Source: Selaginella moellendorffii (taxonomy: Eukaryota; Streptophyta; Lycopodiopsida; Selaginellales; Selaginellaceae). From it: a stretch of DNA of 64,000 nt. The notes under the pieces were generated by a model. The model did no database searches. It had not been told where the DNA came from and saw only the letters and a list, made by a program, of their open reading frames with translations. Made by a program: the position numbers and the translations under genes. The stretch lies in the NCBI RefSeq assembly GCF_000143415.4, contig NW_003314286.1, positions 1,241,129 through 1,305,128 of the forward strand, in the 5' to 3' direction. Positions 10,788 through 22,614 of this stretch are shown piece after piece; within the stretch, counting starts at the first letter, position 1, and every line of letters begins with the position of its first letter.

Positions 10788-12538
10788 TGTAAGCGACTAA
10801 ATTTTCCATTCTACTTTAGTCACTTAACCACACCTCCGACCATTTGGAGGAGTCTCATTCACAACCTCCATTAGTCCAATTCAGGACTTGGGACTTGCTA
10901 GCCCCAAGAATGGCATCCATGCCACTCAACACTTGCACCTGGTCCAAGTGCTCCACGTGTCCGGTCCGAAGACCGACACCCAAAGGTACCACTGACATCT
11001 CGGCCCGTTACGCTAAGGCCATGCCCATTCACCTTTGCTGCACTAGTGGTCCAATACCACTTGCATCACCATCCCGTCTCTCCAAGACTGGGCCATCTGT
11101 TCACGAGTGGTCATCCTAGATCCACTCCTTAGCATCCTTAGGATGCCCACAGACCTGGGGAGTCGCCTTCCCCAAAGTCCCTTTGTCAGTTCCTACCAAG
11201 TCCCTTTCTGCCCCTGGCCGTGTTTACCAACACTGCCACTGGATCGAGGCCCACAGGCCCGACCCCTAAGTCCCACGGTCCTCTGGGACTTCCTCACCAC
11301 ATGACTGTGTCCTTGGTCACTACCCCAGAGGACTGCTCCTCTTCCTTTCCACAGTCTGGGCCTTTGGGACAACATTTCGGAACACCGTGGCCTTACGCGA
11401 GCCACCTGGGTACTCTCCCCACCTATCGCCTTTAGGTGCTCTAGCCATGGGCTTAGAGCGAGGTTCCGTTGAGCCACGCCTGGTATCCAAGTAGGTAGTG
11501 CCACCCACACTTGGACTGGGAGCATCGGCCAGTCGATCTCCCGGGGGAACTAGAGCCGGCTCTTGAACACTTCACCAAGCTACCCCGCTTGTCGGTCCGT
11601 ATTCACTCTAGTCTTGGACTTCCCAGTGGTCAGTTCATCACCCAACACTGGGTCTGGCCTTCCTGGGCCAAACTGGCCTTTCCTGGCCAAACTGGCTCCA
11701 CTGCAGTCCTCCCCCTACTATACTTTTGGAGCTCACCAAACCCCCCAGGGTCTGGGAGACGAACGCTTTGGGCTTTCACCCTCTCAGGCTCCGGACTCGG
11801 ACTCGGACTCGGACTCGGATTCGGACTCAGACTCGGTCCCGGGCTCGGTCTCGGCCTCGGCCTCGGTCTCGGTCTCGGTCCCGATCTCGGTCTCGGTCTC
11901 GGTCTCGGTCCCGGTCTCGGTCCCAGTCTCGGACTCCATCTCGGACTCCATCTCGGACTCCATCTCGGACTCCATCTCGGGTCCATCTCGGACTCCATCT
12001 CGGACTCTATTTCGGGTCCATCTCGGGTCCACCTCGGACTCCATCTCGGACTCCATCTCGGACTCCATCTCGGGTCCATCTCGGACTCCACTTCGGACTC
12101 CAACTCGGGTCCATCTCGGGTCCACCTCGGACTCCATCTCGGACTCCACTTCGGACTCCAACTCGGGTCCATCTCGGGTCCACCTCGGACTCCACTTCGG
12201 ACTCCATCTCGGACTCCATCTCGGGTCCATCTCGGACTCCATTTCGGACTCCAACTTGGGTCCATCTCGGACTCCACTTCGGACTCCAACTCGAGTCCAT
12301 CTCGGACACTCCCACGTGTCATGTGTTGGTCCTTTTGGGTCCCTTTTTGGAGCCTCGCCTTTTGCTCGCTTCGTGCTCATTCCTCGAGCACTTTGTTGGG
12401 AGTTCCACTCCCGCTCTTGACTTTTCAAGTCGGAGCTTTTGGTCCAAACGTGTTACGCTCGTTTGGCTCTCGCTTTGGCCACTACCACGTGGCACCCTTC
12501 CAGCTCCACTTTGGGGCCTAGGGATTTTGTGTCTCACA
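10788..12538 (+). mobile_element. solo LTR copy B (first family), with 5-bp target-site duplication
   Basis: Begins TGTAAGCGACTAAATTTTCC and ends GTGTCTCACA. Flanked by perfect GTTAA repeats at 10783-10787 and 12539-12543. Length is 1751 bp. A stop-free array of GGACTC and GGACTCCATCTC units runs from about 11790 to 12305 and gives overlapping ORFs of 200-336 codons in several frames. These are repeat artefacts (Ser/Arg/Gly/Leu or Glu-rich). Over about 11500-11780 it is close to identical to copy C, which suggests recent amplification. The flanks 10144-10782 and 12544-13520 hold nothing recognisable. Confidence 0.9.
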
Positions 12539-13525
12539 GTTAACTCATTGCTCATATTCACATCATGCAATCAAAAGTCCCTAACTTGATGCATATTGAA
12601 AATGATGGTCTTATAAGTAGTGAGTTATGGGATAGATAGCAATGAAACACTATACCATTTTGTGTAGACTTGCTTTTAGAAGACTTGTGTTACAATGTTC
12701 AATTCTTTTCCGGGAAACCTTGCTATTGCTTCTTGAGTAGCTTGGTGTTATATTAATTTTGAGTTTGGTCGAAAAAAGAGTGGCATGAGCTTGTCCGTGT
12801 TGTGAACAAAAGATATTGTATTGGGTGTTATAAATCCTTATTGGTGGGGTGTGGCATTTATGTTGCATTTTATTGAATCGAGTTAGCACTTGATATTCAT
12901 ATAAACCTTTATAGTAGTGACATAGGTGTTGCATGTGGTGTTGCTCAATTGATGATCAAGTCATTGTAATTTTATATCGTATCCATGTGATAGTGAGCAA
13001 TGTGTTTATGAAGTTTCTTGGTTAAACAATGATCAACCTTAAAGTGGTTGATGGTGAAGCTAGTCTACTTGCACATAATAGCATCGAAGTAGCTTTGACT
13101 AAATTTTCAATAGTGATCCATAATATGCTAAGTTAGTACCTTGTTTCTTTGAGGGTTTGCTAATAAGGTGTTGGAAAGGGTTATAACATTCATTTGGTAT
13201 AGCTTGTTGGTTTATCCATTAATACTTGGAGTAGGTTGTTAGATGGAGAAGATGTGTCATTAATGCATTAGTTTTGTTGGCACTTGTGCTAGTGGAAATG
13301 ACATTGTTATGTTAAGTGATAAGGAACTTTCCTTATCCATGTCATTTTTTCTTGTTAGTGTTTTGGCTTCACATTGGATCTTGAAGATGGGTGAAAAAAA
13401 ATGTTAGTGCAATGTGGATGTCTGAAAATATAGTCTTCATGATCAAGCCTTTCATGTTCATTTTGCATTTTACAGATGTCAGTGTTGAATGTTGGAAATA
13501 TAGGCATGATATTCGAGGCTTAAAC

Positions 13526-15260
13526 TGTAAGCAACTAAATTTTCCATTCTAATTTAGTCACTTAACCACACCTCCAACCACTTGGAGGAGTCTCATTCAC
13601 AACCTCCATAAGTCCAATTCAGGACTTGGGGCTTGCTAGCCCCGAGAATGGCATCCATGCCACTCAACATTTGCACTTGGTCCAAGTGCTCCACATGTCC
13701 GATCCCATGACCGACACTCAAAGGTACCACCGACATGGCAGCTTGTCACGCTAAGGCCATCCCAATCACCTTTGCCACACTGGTAGTCCAATACCACATG
13801 CATCCCAGTCTTGGCTCTCCAAGACTAGGCAAACCATCCGTGAGTGGTCATCTTAGATCCACTCCTTAGCATCCTTAGGATGCCCACCGACAAGGGGAAT
13901 AACCTTCCCCAATATCCCTTTGTCAGTCTCCACTAAGTCCCTTTCTGCCCCTGGCCGTGTTTGCCAACACTGCCACTGGATCGAGGCCCACAGGCCCGAC
14001 CACTAAGTCCCATGGTCTTCTGGGACTTCCTCACCATACGACTGTGTCTTTGGTCACTACCCCAGAGGACTGCTCCTCTTCCTTTCCACAGTCTGGGCCT
14101 TTGGGATAGCACTTCGGAACACCGTGGCCTTACGCGAGCCACCTGGGTACTCTCCCCGCCTTCCGCCTTTAGGTGCTCTATCCATGGGCTTAGAGTGAGG
14201 TTCCGTTGAGCCACGCCTGGTATCCAAGTAGGTAGTGCCACCCACACTTGGACTTGGAGCATCGGCCAGTCGATCTCCCGGGGGAACTAGAGCCGGCTCT
14301 TGAAGACTTCACCAAGTTACCCCGCTTGTCGGTCCGTATTCACTCTAGTCTTGGACTTCCCAGTGGTCAGTTCATCACCCAACACTAGGTCTAGCCTTCC
14401 TGGGCCAAACTGGCCTTTCCTGGCCAAACTGGCTCCATTGCAGTCCTCCCCCTTACTATACTTTTGGAGCTCACCAAACCCCCCAGGGTCTGGGAGACGA
14501 ACGCTTTGGGCTTTCACCCTCTCAGACTCGAACTCGGACTCGGACTCAGACTCGGACTCGGGCTCAGTCTCGGCCTCCGCCTCGGTCTCGGTCTCGGTCC
14601 CGATCTTGGTCTCGGTCCCGGTCTCAGCCTCGGTCCCGGTCCCGGTCTCGGTCTCGATCTCGGTCCCGGTCTCGGTCTTGACCTCGGACTCCATCTCGGG
14701 TCCTTCTCGGACTCCATCTCGGATTCCATCTTGGGTCCATCTCGGGCTCCATCTCGGTCCATCTCGCACTCCATCTCGCACTCCATCTCAGTCCATCTCG
14801 GACTCCATCTCGGACTCCACTTCGGACTCCATTTCAGACTCCACCTCGGACTCCACCTCAGACTCCACCTCAGACTCCATCTCGGACTCCATCTCGGACT
14901 CCACCTCGGACTCCACCTCGGACTCCACTTCGGACTCCACCTCAGACTCCATCTCGGACTCCACCTCGGACTCCACCTCGGACTCCATCTCGGACTTCGT
15001 CTTGGTCTATCTCAGACTCCATCTCGGACACTTCCACGTGTCATGTGTTGGTCCTTTTGGGTCCCTTTTTGGAGCCTCACTTATTGCTCGCTTCGTGCTT
15101 GTTCCTCAAGCACTTTGTTGGGAGTTCCACTCCCGCTCTCGACCTTTCAAGTCGGAGCTTTTAATCCAAATGTGTTACGCTCGTTTGGCTTTCGCTTCGG
15201 CCACTACCACGTGGCACCCTTCCGGCTCCACTTTGGGGCCTAGGGATTTTGTGTCTCACA
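13526..15260 (+). mobile_element. solo LTR copy C (first family), with 5-bp target-site duplication
   Basis: Begins TGTAAGCAACTAAATTTTCC and ends GTGTCTCACA. Flanked by perfect TAAAC repeats at 13521-13525 and 15261-15265. Length is 1735 bp. The embedded array (about 14520-15030) differs from copy B in unit order and number while the rest is nearly identical, so the array changes faster than the LTR. The apparent 347- and 259-codon ORFs across it are not genes. Confidence 0.9.
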
Positions 15261-15265
15261 TAAAC

Positions 15266-18200
15266 ATACTATGGGTCATGAGAATTGATGTTGAGATGAA
15301 CTTATGTGAAGTTATTAGTAGGAGGAAGTTGGTTGAGTCTTGAAAGTTTGCATTCCTGGACTGAGAGTTATTCTTTCTCTAGGATGGAAAATTTTTCCAT
15401 AAATTTTTTTAAACTTTTCCAATGGCTAATTTATTGATCATTTTGCTTGAAAACCATTCCATTTTCGAAAGCTAATACAAACTAGTGAAGGGGTTGGAGT
15501 TGACTTCAATGGGCCTAAACCTTAGTATGTAATTTGTATAATGTAGCCAAGGCAATTGAGTTGGATAGAGCCTGGAGTTGGTGCAGAAAAGTGGCCATTG
15601 TGTTTTTCTAAGAAGGGTGACTCTTGTGCCTTTCTTTTATAGCATTATACTTGGTGGCAGGTTGCATCTTGCATTTTATTAGACTTTATGAGAGTAGTGA
15701 CCTCTCACTGATTTTGACTTAGTCTCGGTGGCCCTATGCCTTGGCTAAGGATAGTGATGTCCAACTTAGTTGTTTGTGGATGAAATGTTGATACCCATAT
15801 TATAGCTTCGTCTATGAGGAAGTTGTATACCGATATGAGTCCATCTCATGGTTTTCACTTTAATTTTGACTGAGTGTTAATCATGTATAACTAGCCTCTT
15901 CAAGGCATTCTTAGAGCTATTGGCTAAACACATTAATGAGCTTATTACGGTTGAGTTGGATTCAAGTGGTTATTTAGTTTATGCTTGTTTATGAACCTTT
16001 ATCTTGTACCTGAGGTATTACATTCATATTGGACAAGAATAAAACTCAATGGCATGAGTTTAATGTTTGGGTTTTGTGAAGGCAAGTTGAAGAGTGATTG
16101 TTAGTTGCTTTGCGACTAGTGATTACTTGTAGATTTTATCGAAGACTATTTGACACTTACTTCACTAGATGAAGATTTATTAATGATGGGTTTGTTTTGC
16201 CAAATGGTGTTGCGGAGAATTGTGTCGTTAGACTTGCATGATTTTTCTATGTTGGTATATTGACTATACCTCTGTTAATATCATTTGGTTGCATTTAGTC
16301 CATGGTGTTGGATTTTGTTGAGTCTTAGATGTAATGAATTACTCCTTGATGATGTGTTATTTGTAATTAAGTATTGTTGGAGGATTAGTCTCGGATACTG
16401 AGTAAAGTATCTTCAACATTGGTTAGCATGGTTGCTAAAAAGTTTGAGTGGTGATTCACTCTTGCTTTATGCTAGCTTTGTTCTAGTGTAGATGGTATTT
16501 AAGTAATGTCTTGTCGTTGACATTGTTGATATTGAGATTCAAGTGAAATGAGATGTCTCTCTGTAGGATTGATATTAATTTTCATTAGTCTCAATAGAGA
16601 TAGTGTTGATGATTTAGTTGTAGTTTTGTGTTATTGACATTCATGCATTTGCTAGTTAAGCAACTATATTGATGTTCGAACAAATTAAGTGGCAAGTTTG
16701 AGTTAGTTATGTTTTAGATGAGATTGTTTAGTAGGGGTTGAGCTTTGAGCTTTTCCTTGAAAAGTGATTTAGTTATGGACGATGCTAATTATACGAGAGA
16801 AAGAGTTAATGTTTGATATTGGAATATTTGAGTCCTTTTTGGATTAAAGTTAGGAATATATCTATCATTAATGATTCTTCTTGTGCTTGTTGTGAAGTGA
16901 GTTATGTCTTGCTATAAAAGATGGATTTATAGAGGATCGTTTGATGATCACTTGTTAAGCATAACTCCATTGTGTTTGGCTTTTAAATTGATGTAGATAT
17001 GCTCTTCATTAGCTTTAACATTATGAAGTTTGGCTTATAGATATGTTAAGGAGGATATTATGGGTTGTACCATGATTTCTTCTTTAGTATTGAAGTTAGT
17101 TCATGCAAAACTCGTAATCATTATTAGGCAAGGTTGGCTATAAACTTCTTTAAACTTTTGGTTCTTTAAGTTTTTTTGCTCACTGTTTCATTTATTAGGA
17201 GTTGTTGGGAAAGGCATTTTGGCTTATTAGTTTTAATGTTGAATTTAACTTTTGCATCTAGTAATCACTGGTGATGATTGACTATCATCTTGAGATAGTT
17301 GATTATCCTTATCAAAGGTTTGCTCGATTATTGTTGATATAGAATGATTTGCTATTCTTCGGGATGGTAGATTCTTTCTTCGATGATGATTATGCATCTC
17401 TTCATTAATAGGATGATTGATGATCTTTCATGATAGTTAGTTATTCTTTTTTATAGCTTATGACTTTTTACAATACCACATGTTTTTTGTGGTTTGCTTT
17501 GGATTGATTTATTGAGTTTGAGACATCTATATGTTGCTGACATTTGCTTAAGCAATTCTGGTTCCTTGGTGTTGTTGACTAGGATATATTGAAATTAGGT
17601 AGTGTAATAATTAGCATGCACGAGTGTTTGTTGATCTTACTGCATTCATTCTATTTTGTTGATTGTTACTCTAGTTACATTTGATACATTCAAATGTTAT
17701 TTCCTTCAGATGATACATTCGCAAATATTGTGCTTGCTAGTTAATGATACTTTATATACTTTGAGTTATCTTTCATAAGTTGTTTAGCATCCTATCTACA
17801 ATCTTTAGTAGGTAGTTAAGCTTTATTATTGAGTTTTCTCAATGATACACTTGCTAATAAATTTTGTTGGACAATGAATCCTATGTTTTCCAATTATGAT
17901 AATATTGGTGGATCCTATATACTATAATTCTGGTTTATCGAATGATAACTTACTTAAAATACTTTTATATTTTAGTATACGATTTAATCACTGATAATTA
18001 AGTCTCTAAGATATTATTGTTTATGACTTTGATATTGTCCATCTATTGATCTTTGAGTTTGGGTTAGTATAGGCAAACTGGCTTCAGCACTTCGTATGCA
18101 TGGTGAAATCTCTAGTTATGGGGTAGCTACTGTAGACTGGTCATATCACCTGCTTCTCTGTCGATGTTCCTTATTCCATTCAAAGGGCATGACTGTGTAA

Positions 18201-18570
18201 ACAACTCTAACTTTCTGTTTACAATAGTTTATCTAAACATTACTAACGAGTTTGGTTTCTTTTCTCATGAGGGTTGGGGCCTTTAGCTTCTCTCTCTATG
18301 TCCCTACAGGCAGGGGCGTATCACACTTTTGTAAGCTGGGTGACATTTAGAGTAGCAAAGGTGGCTAACTCTGTTGGTCATTTCCTTGTTGATAACAGTT
18401 GGAAGGTGTCTGAGCTGGTAGCACATTTGCATTACATAAAGAGGTTACCCTAACTCATTTAAGTTGGTGCATTTCTCACATAATGTGATCACCATGAACT
18501 TTTTCTAGAGTTGTTTCCTTGCTGGTGGTCTAGACTCGAGTATGCATGGACGAGGATATTAATCTTCTCT
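15266..18570. other. gene-free, T-rich degenerate sequence
   Basis: No ORF above about 60 codons on either strand, no tRNA and no tandem array. The segment near 16865-16895 resembles 7838-7866 ('attaatgattctt', 'gtgcttgtt'), so it is probably very old retroelement interior. Strong T/A bias with few CG dinucleotides would fit long-term methylation decay. I see nothing functional in it. Confidence 0.5.
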
Positions 18571-18586
18571 AAGGGGGGGAGAATGT
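18571..18586 (+). other. polypurine-tract-like motif followed by TGT
   Basis: AAGGGGGGGAGAA directly before TGTCGCAAATG has the form of a plant gypsy polypurine tract next to the first bases of a 3' LTR. The sequence after it (18584 to about 19100) shows no match I can recognise to another LTR in the window, so the element to which it belongs is undefined. Confidence 0.35.
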
Positions 18587-19105
18587 CGCAAATGTGAATT
18601 TAGGTATCGAAAGTTACTTGTCAACTAGTCCTTTTGGATATTCTTTCCTTACTGCTACAACGGCAAAAGGTCAGTATTGCTGGATCCTTTATCAGTCTCT
18701 ATCTAAGCTAGTTGAGAAACTAGTTTTCACGTATGCACTTGACTAGATGAGCATAAGGACAGAATTCCTAAGTGCTATTAGTCAAGTATACTTGACTTGG
18801 TTAGAGAAACTCATTTGTTGACTTGCACTTGCTAGTATTGGGAACCCCTGTGATATTGAACTTGGTCCCTCAATATTCACTAAATGATAGCTTACTGTGT
18901 CTGCCAAACACTCTCGCTATCATGCCCTTTATATTAGTCTTAATTCGGTCCCAAATGCTATTTATAGAAAGTGTCTAGATTCGCTCATTTGGCATATCTA
19001 TAGAATGTAGAGATTGTCTTAAACACAATAGTGTTCATTTCGTGTCTAAATTCACAATCTAGAAACATTCCATATTTAGTAAGTTTTAAGCTTGTTCCAG
19101 AGACT

Positions 19106-20000
19106 AACTCTTGGTACTAAAGGAGGCTTGGGGTGAAAACTCAAAGCATGTGTTCCTCAAGGATGGGGGGGGGTGGGGGGGGGGGGATTATAAGGGGTTC
19201 TAAATGTATAGTAGGGATAGTGGGTTCCCTTAGGTGTCTTTCCTATTTGGTCATCTTGACTAAATCACACAATTACCAATAGTTCAAATCAACGCTTTGA
19301 AATAGGACTTTATTCCTTAACCTCACATGAATTTTGTCCTTGTTTAGCTATAATATCACTTAGTGATAAATGTAACATTACCAATAGATACTAAGTTTGC
19401 CAAGCCCTTAAGTTATTGACCATGACCTTGGGGGCATCCCTCACACTTGGTGGTGTGCCCAAGCCAACCCTTCCAGCCAAGGGTCCATAACAACTGAGAT
19501 TGATGTCTCTATCCCATTCACCACGTCTTTGGTGCCACTTGCATCAAAATGTTCAAGTTAAATATACCAAACTTTCACACTAAGCAATTTAATTGCATAT
19601 CACAACTCTAGGGCATCCCCATCTTGGCAATGTGCCCAAACCAGCCTCCTTACTAAGAGTCTATGATCACCAAAAAATGAGTGTCCTCATATTCTAAACC
19701 ATCACTATGCTTTAGTGAGTTTAGGACCTAAACACTATAGGTTTGTGAACCCAACCTCCACATATGCATCTACGAATAGCATCACCCAAGATGCTTAGCA
19801 TGACTCCCCACACCAGTGCACTAACTTATACATAAAGCACGCTATGGATCATAGGTTAGGAATTTAGTTCCTTTATGTTTTCAAATCCTCTCACTTGACA
19901 AGCTTGTTAATCAGCCTATGATCATACATGGACTCCTCCATGTTGGCCCCATAAGCCACCCCTTTTGAAGTCAACACCTTCAAATATGGTTTTTATTCTT
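19106..20000. mobile_element. second-family element fragments (LTR piece and internal region)
   Basis: 19106-19240 matches part of the minus-oriented LTR at 655-750 ('ggggtgaaa', 'aaagcatgtgt', 'gtatagtagggatagtg') and contains a G run. 19220-20000 matches the internal region 6205-7790 in plus orientation but without the hAT insertion. Both are diverged, with scattered substitutions and small indels, and hold no coding sequence. From 20001 to 20690 nothing is recognisable. Confidence 0.5.
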
Positions 20001-20689
20001 TTGACTTGTTAATCCCACTTAGCAAGTCTTCTAACCAATATAACATAGTTTTTTGCATAAGCATGAAAGTCCTTAAACATTAACTTTTATTCAAAATCAT
20101 CCTTTTGAATACTTGGGAACCATTTCCCCAACTTTGATAGCTTTGCTTTATGGCAAGTTTCAAGACCACACTTTTGCTACACTACTTTAATTTTGTGCAT
20201 TTTTATAAACCATTTGTATTCGGCTTTCTAGATACTAACATACCCAAAATTGTTCCTGGGAACATTATAGAGACTTTCTCCCTTAACTTGCTAAAGTTTC
20301 TTCTTTCACAAGCTTCTTAATTGCCATATGATTTAACATGGGCAAGTCTATATTTTAGACTTACTATGGCACACAGTTGGCCGTAACAACACCTTCGAGC
20401 ACCGATTTGATTCTCCACTCCTAATTTATATAACTAATCTTAGCTATGCTTTTCAATTTTTATGGTTTGGTTCTATCTTTTTACCACTTGCTTTCATCCT
20501 TACACGTTCCCTTTGGTTATTCTTCTCTAAATTAAAAAGATAACTTTGCATTTTCTACCATGCTTTAGTAAGTATTCTCAAAGATGAACCTACTCAATAG
20601 CTTATGGAGTGGTTCCTCAATATAGGTATGCTCACCTTGTAATCCCACACACTGAGTTCACTCTAACCTTGAATTCTTCAATGTCACCC

Positions 20690-21345
20690 ACCACATGGGT
20701 GTAACCTTTTTTTGGCCTTTCCTGGCCAAATTAATTCCACTAGAGTTCTACTTTTGGAATTCCCTCCCTCTAAGGATGATTGTTTTGGGCTTTCACCCCA
20801 TAACTTGTATTAGTATTTAGACTCAATCTTAGACTTAGTCTCGATCTCAGTCTTGGTCTTAATCTCAATCTCAATCTTAGTCTCAGACTCCATTTCAAAC
20901 CCAGTCTCGGTCTCCATCTCGGACCCGGTCTTAGTCTCTATCTAAACTCCATCTAGGATCCATCTCAAATCTATCTCAAACTTCATCTTAAACTCTATTT
21001 TAGATTGTATTTCAAACTCCATCTCAATCTTTATTTCAAACTTGTTCTTGGACTCCATCTTTGTCTCCATCTTAAACTCCATCTCGGACTCTTTCTTGGA
21101 CTCCATTTTGGACTCCTTCTTGGATTCCATTTATGACACTTGCCATGTGTTAGTCTTTCATTTGTCCCTTTCTAGAAACTCATTCTTTGTGCTCATTCCT
21201 TAAGCACTTCATTGGGAATTCCACTTTCACTTTCGATTTTATAAATTGAAGCTTTTGGTCTAAACATGTTATGTTTATTCATTTTGACTATTGCCTATAA
21301 CACACTTTTGGCTCCAGTTTGGGGTCTAGGGATTTGTGTCTCACA
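20690..21345 (+). mobile_element. old, truncated first-family LTR (3' part)
   Basis: Corresponds to the last third of the solo LTRs: the 'ctggccaaa' segment, 'gggctttcacccc', a decayed array at about 20815-21130 (the TCTCGGACTC unit worn to TCTCAAACTC), then '...gggatttgtgtctcaca' at 21345. Substitution of CG by TG/CA is obvious, so it is much older than copies A-C. The 5' part is missing and no target-site duplication can be assigned. Confidence 0.6.
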
Positions 21346-22440
21346 CTTCACTCTTCCGGACAAGTCACTTGGTTCATGGTATTTTGGATGGGGCTACATA
21401 AGTATGACTGTGAAACTTATTGCCTTCTGGAGCTTCCTCATTGCTTGTAGTAGGTGGCCAGCATGCTTGCTTTATCCACTCCCAATCCTGCATTGAGTTG
21501 GCAATCTCGTGTTGAGTTGGCAATGCTTATCCTCATGTGTATTGTTGACTTGCTAGCACATCACTAGGTCTACTAAGATATATCTAGGATATGCTGGAGG
21601 ATATCAAATTCCAATTCATCCATCAAGAGTTGCAAGTTTTTTCCCATACACAATTCTCATCCTAGAGAGTAGGATTAAGTGGCATAGAGGCAAACCATTA
21701 CTTACACTAAGTCCTACCACCATCGCCTTAGGGAAAAACTTGTTTACCAAGCAGTTGCCCTCTCCCACAAGCGGCAAGATGGATGGTGGAAGGAATTCCA
21801 AACCTAAACAACTCAACTTGGATCAATAATTGTTGATCCCACTGATGACTTCTCCACTTAGATAGCTCACGCACTACAACACTGGTTGTAAAGGAGGACA
21901 ATTGCCATGCCAAAATATAACATTTACCAGCAATAGTGAACCCCTGGGACTCGTCACTATATGTGGAGCACATTGGCTATTTTGAGGTGCCAACGAGTCA
22001 ATGGCTATGTACACAATGTACTCAAACACCAACAGCATTATGGGTGATTCATTTTTGTATTAGTCCCTAAGGGACACAGAGTAATGTACATATATGTTGC
22101 ATCAAACACCAAATGGAGGATGTCTTCCATGTACTCAGCCAGCAGCTGCAAAGAGTGGCCTACTACCTTAATAAAATGGAGTGATCAAAAAGAAAACCAA
22201 GATGAAGGATCAATGAAAAATCTTGGAATGTGTGAGGTAGGTTACGCCTTATCTCCTCAGTCCGCCAGAAGTGAACTGCTTATTATCTTGTTCCCGTCAA
22301 ATTCTTGCTCCCCTAGTTGAATCAAGAATATGCTAGTCGATTAAGAATATTCGATTGTTTCTGACAAATTATAGTTGGTAATTAAAATCTTTCATCGTCC
22401 CCGTGTGGTTTCGCTGCCGGCCTTGCAGTGTAAATGCGAC
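21346..22440. other. spacer between repeat block and first gene
   Basis: No supported gene. Short ORFs here (up to 81 codons) lack any recognisable motif. Base composition becomes more balanced toward 22,400, where the promoter of the BTB gene begins. Confidence 0.4.
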
Positions 22441-22451
22441 CTCGCTCCCTC

Positions 22452-22494
22452 TTTATATATCCAATAGCTACGCGACGCCATAGCTAGGGTTTGG
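22452..22494 (+). promoter_or_regulatory. TATA box and telo-box of the BTB gene
   Basis: TTTATATAT at 22452-22460 lies about 155 bp before the ATG. CTAGGGTTTGG at 22484-22494 follows about 25 bp downstream, near the expected transcription start, and a second TAGGGTTTT occurs near 22583. Telo-box motifs (AAACCCTA) are common in promoters of plant genes active in dividing cells. Placement of the start site is inferred. Confidence 0.5.
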
Positions 22495-22614
22495 CCAAGC
22501 TTCTTGTCCGAGAGAGAAAGTAGATATTCCTGCTCTCAGGGTTTGATCGATCTTCGTCGGTGCCTTCCATGCGCTCCTAGGTAGGGTTTTGAGGCGCTGC
22601 GAAGAAATCCCGGC

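Noticed and set aside
11511-12589. Long overlapping ORFs of 285-336 codons rich in Ser/Arg/Gly/Leu or Glu
   Set aside because: They arise from the stop-free minisatellite in LTR copy B and occur in several frames and both strands at once. The same happens in the other LTR copies.
14300-15343. A 347-codon 'SDSISDSTSDS' type ORF that looks like an Ser/Asp-repeat surface protein
   Set aside because: It lies wholly within LTR copy C and its array. There is no signal peptide, and the homologous region in copies A and B has different frames.
1-22000. CRISPR-like or bacterial repeat arrays
   Set aside because: The repeats are LTR-embedded tandem arrays without unique spacers, and the window is clearly plant nuclear DNA.
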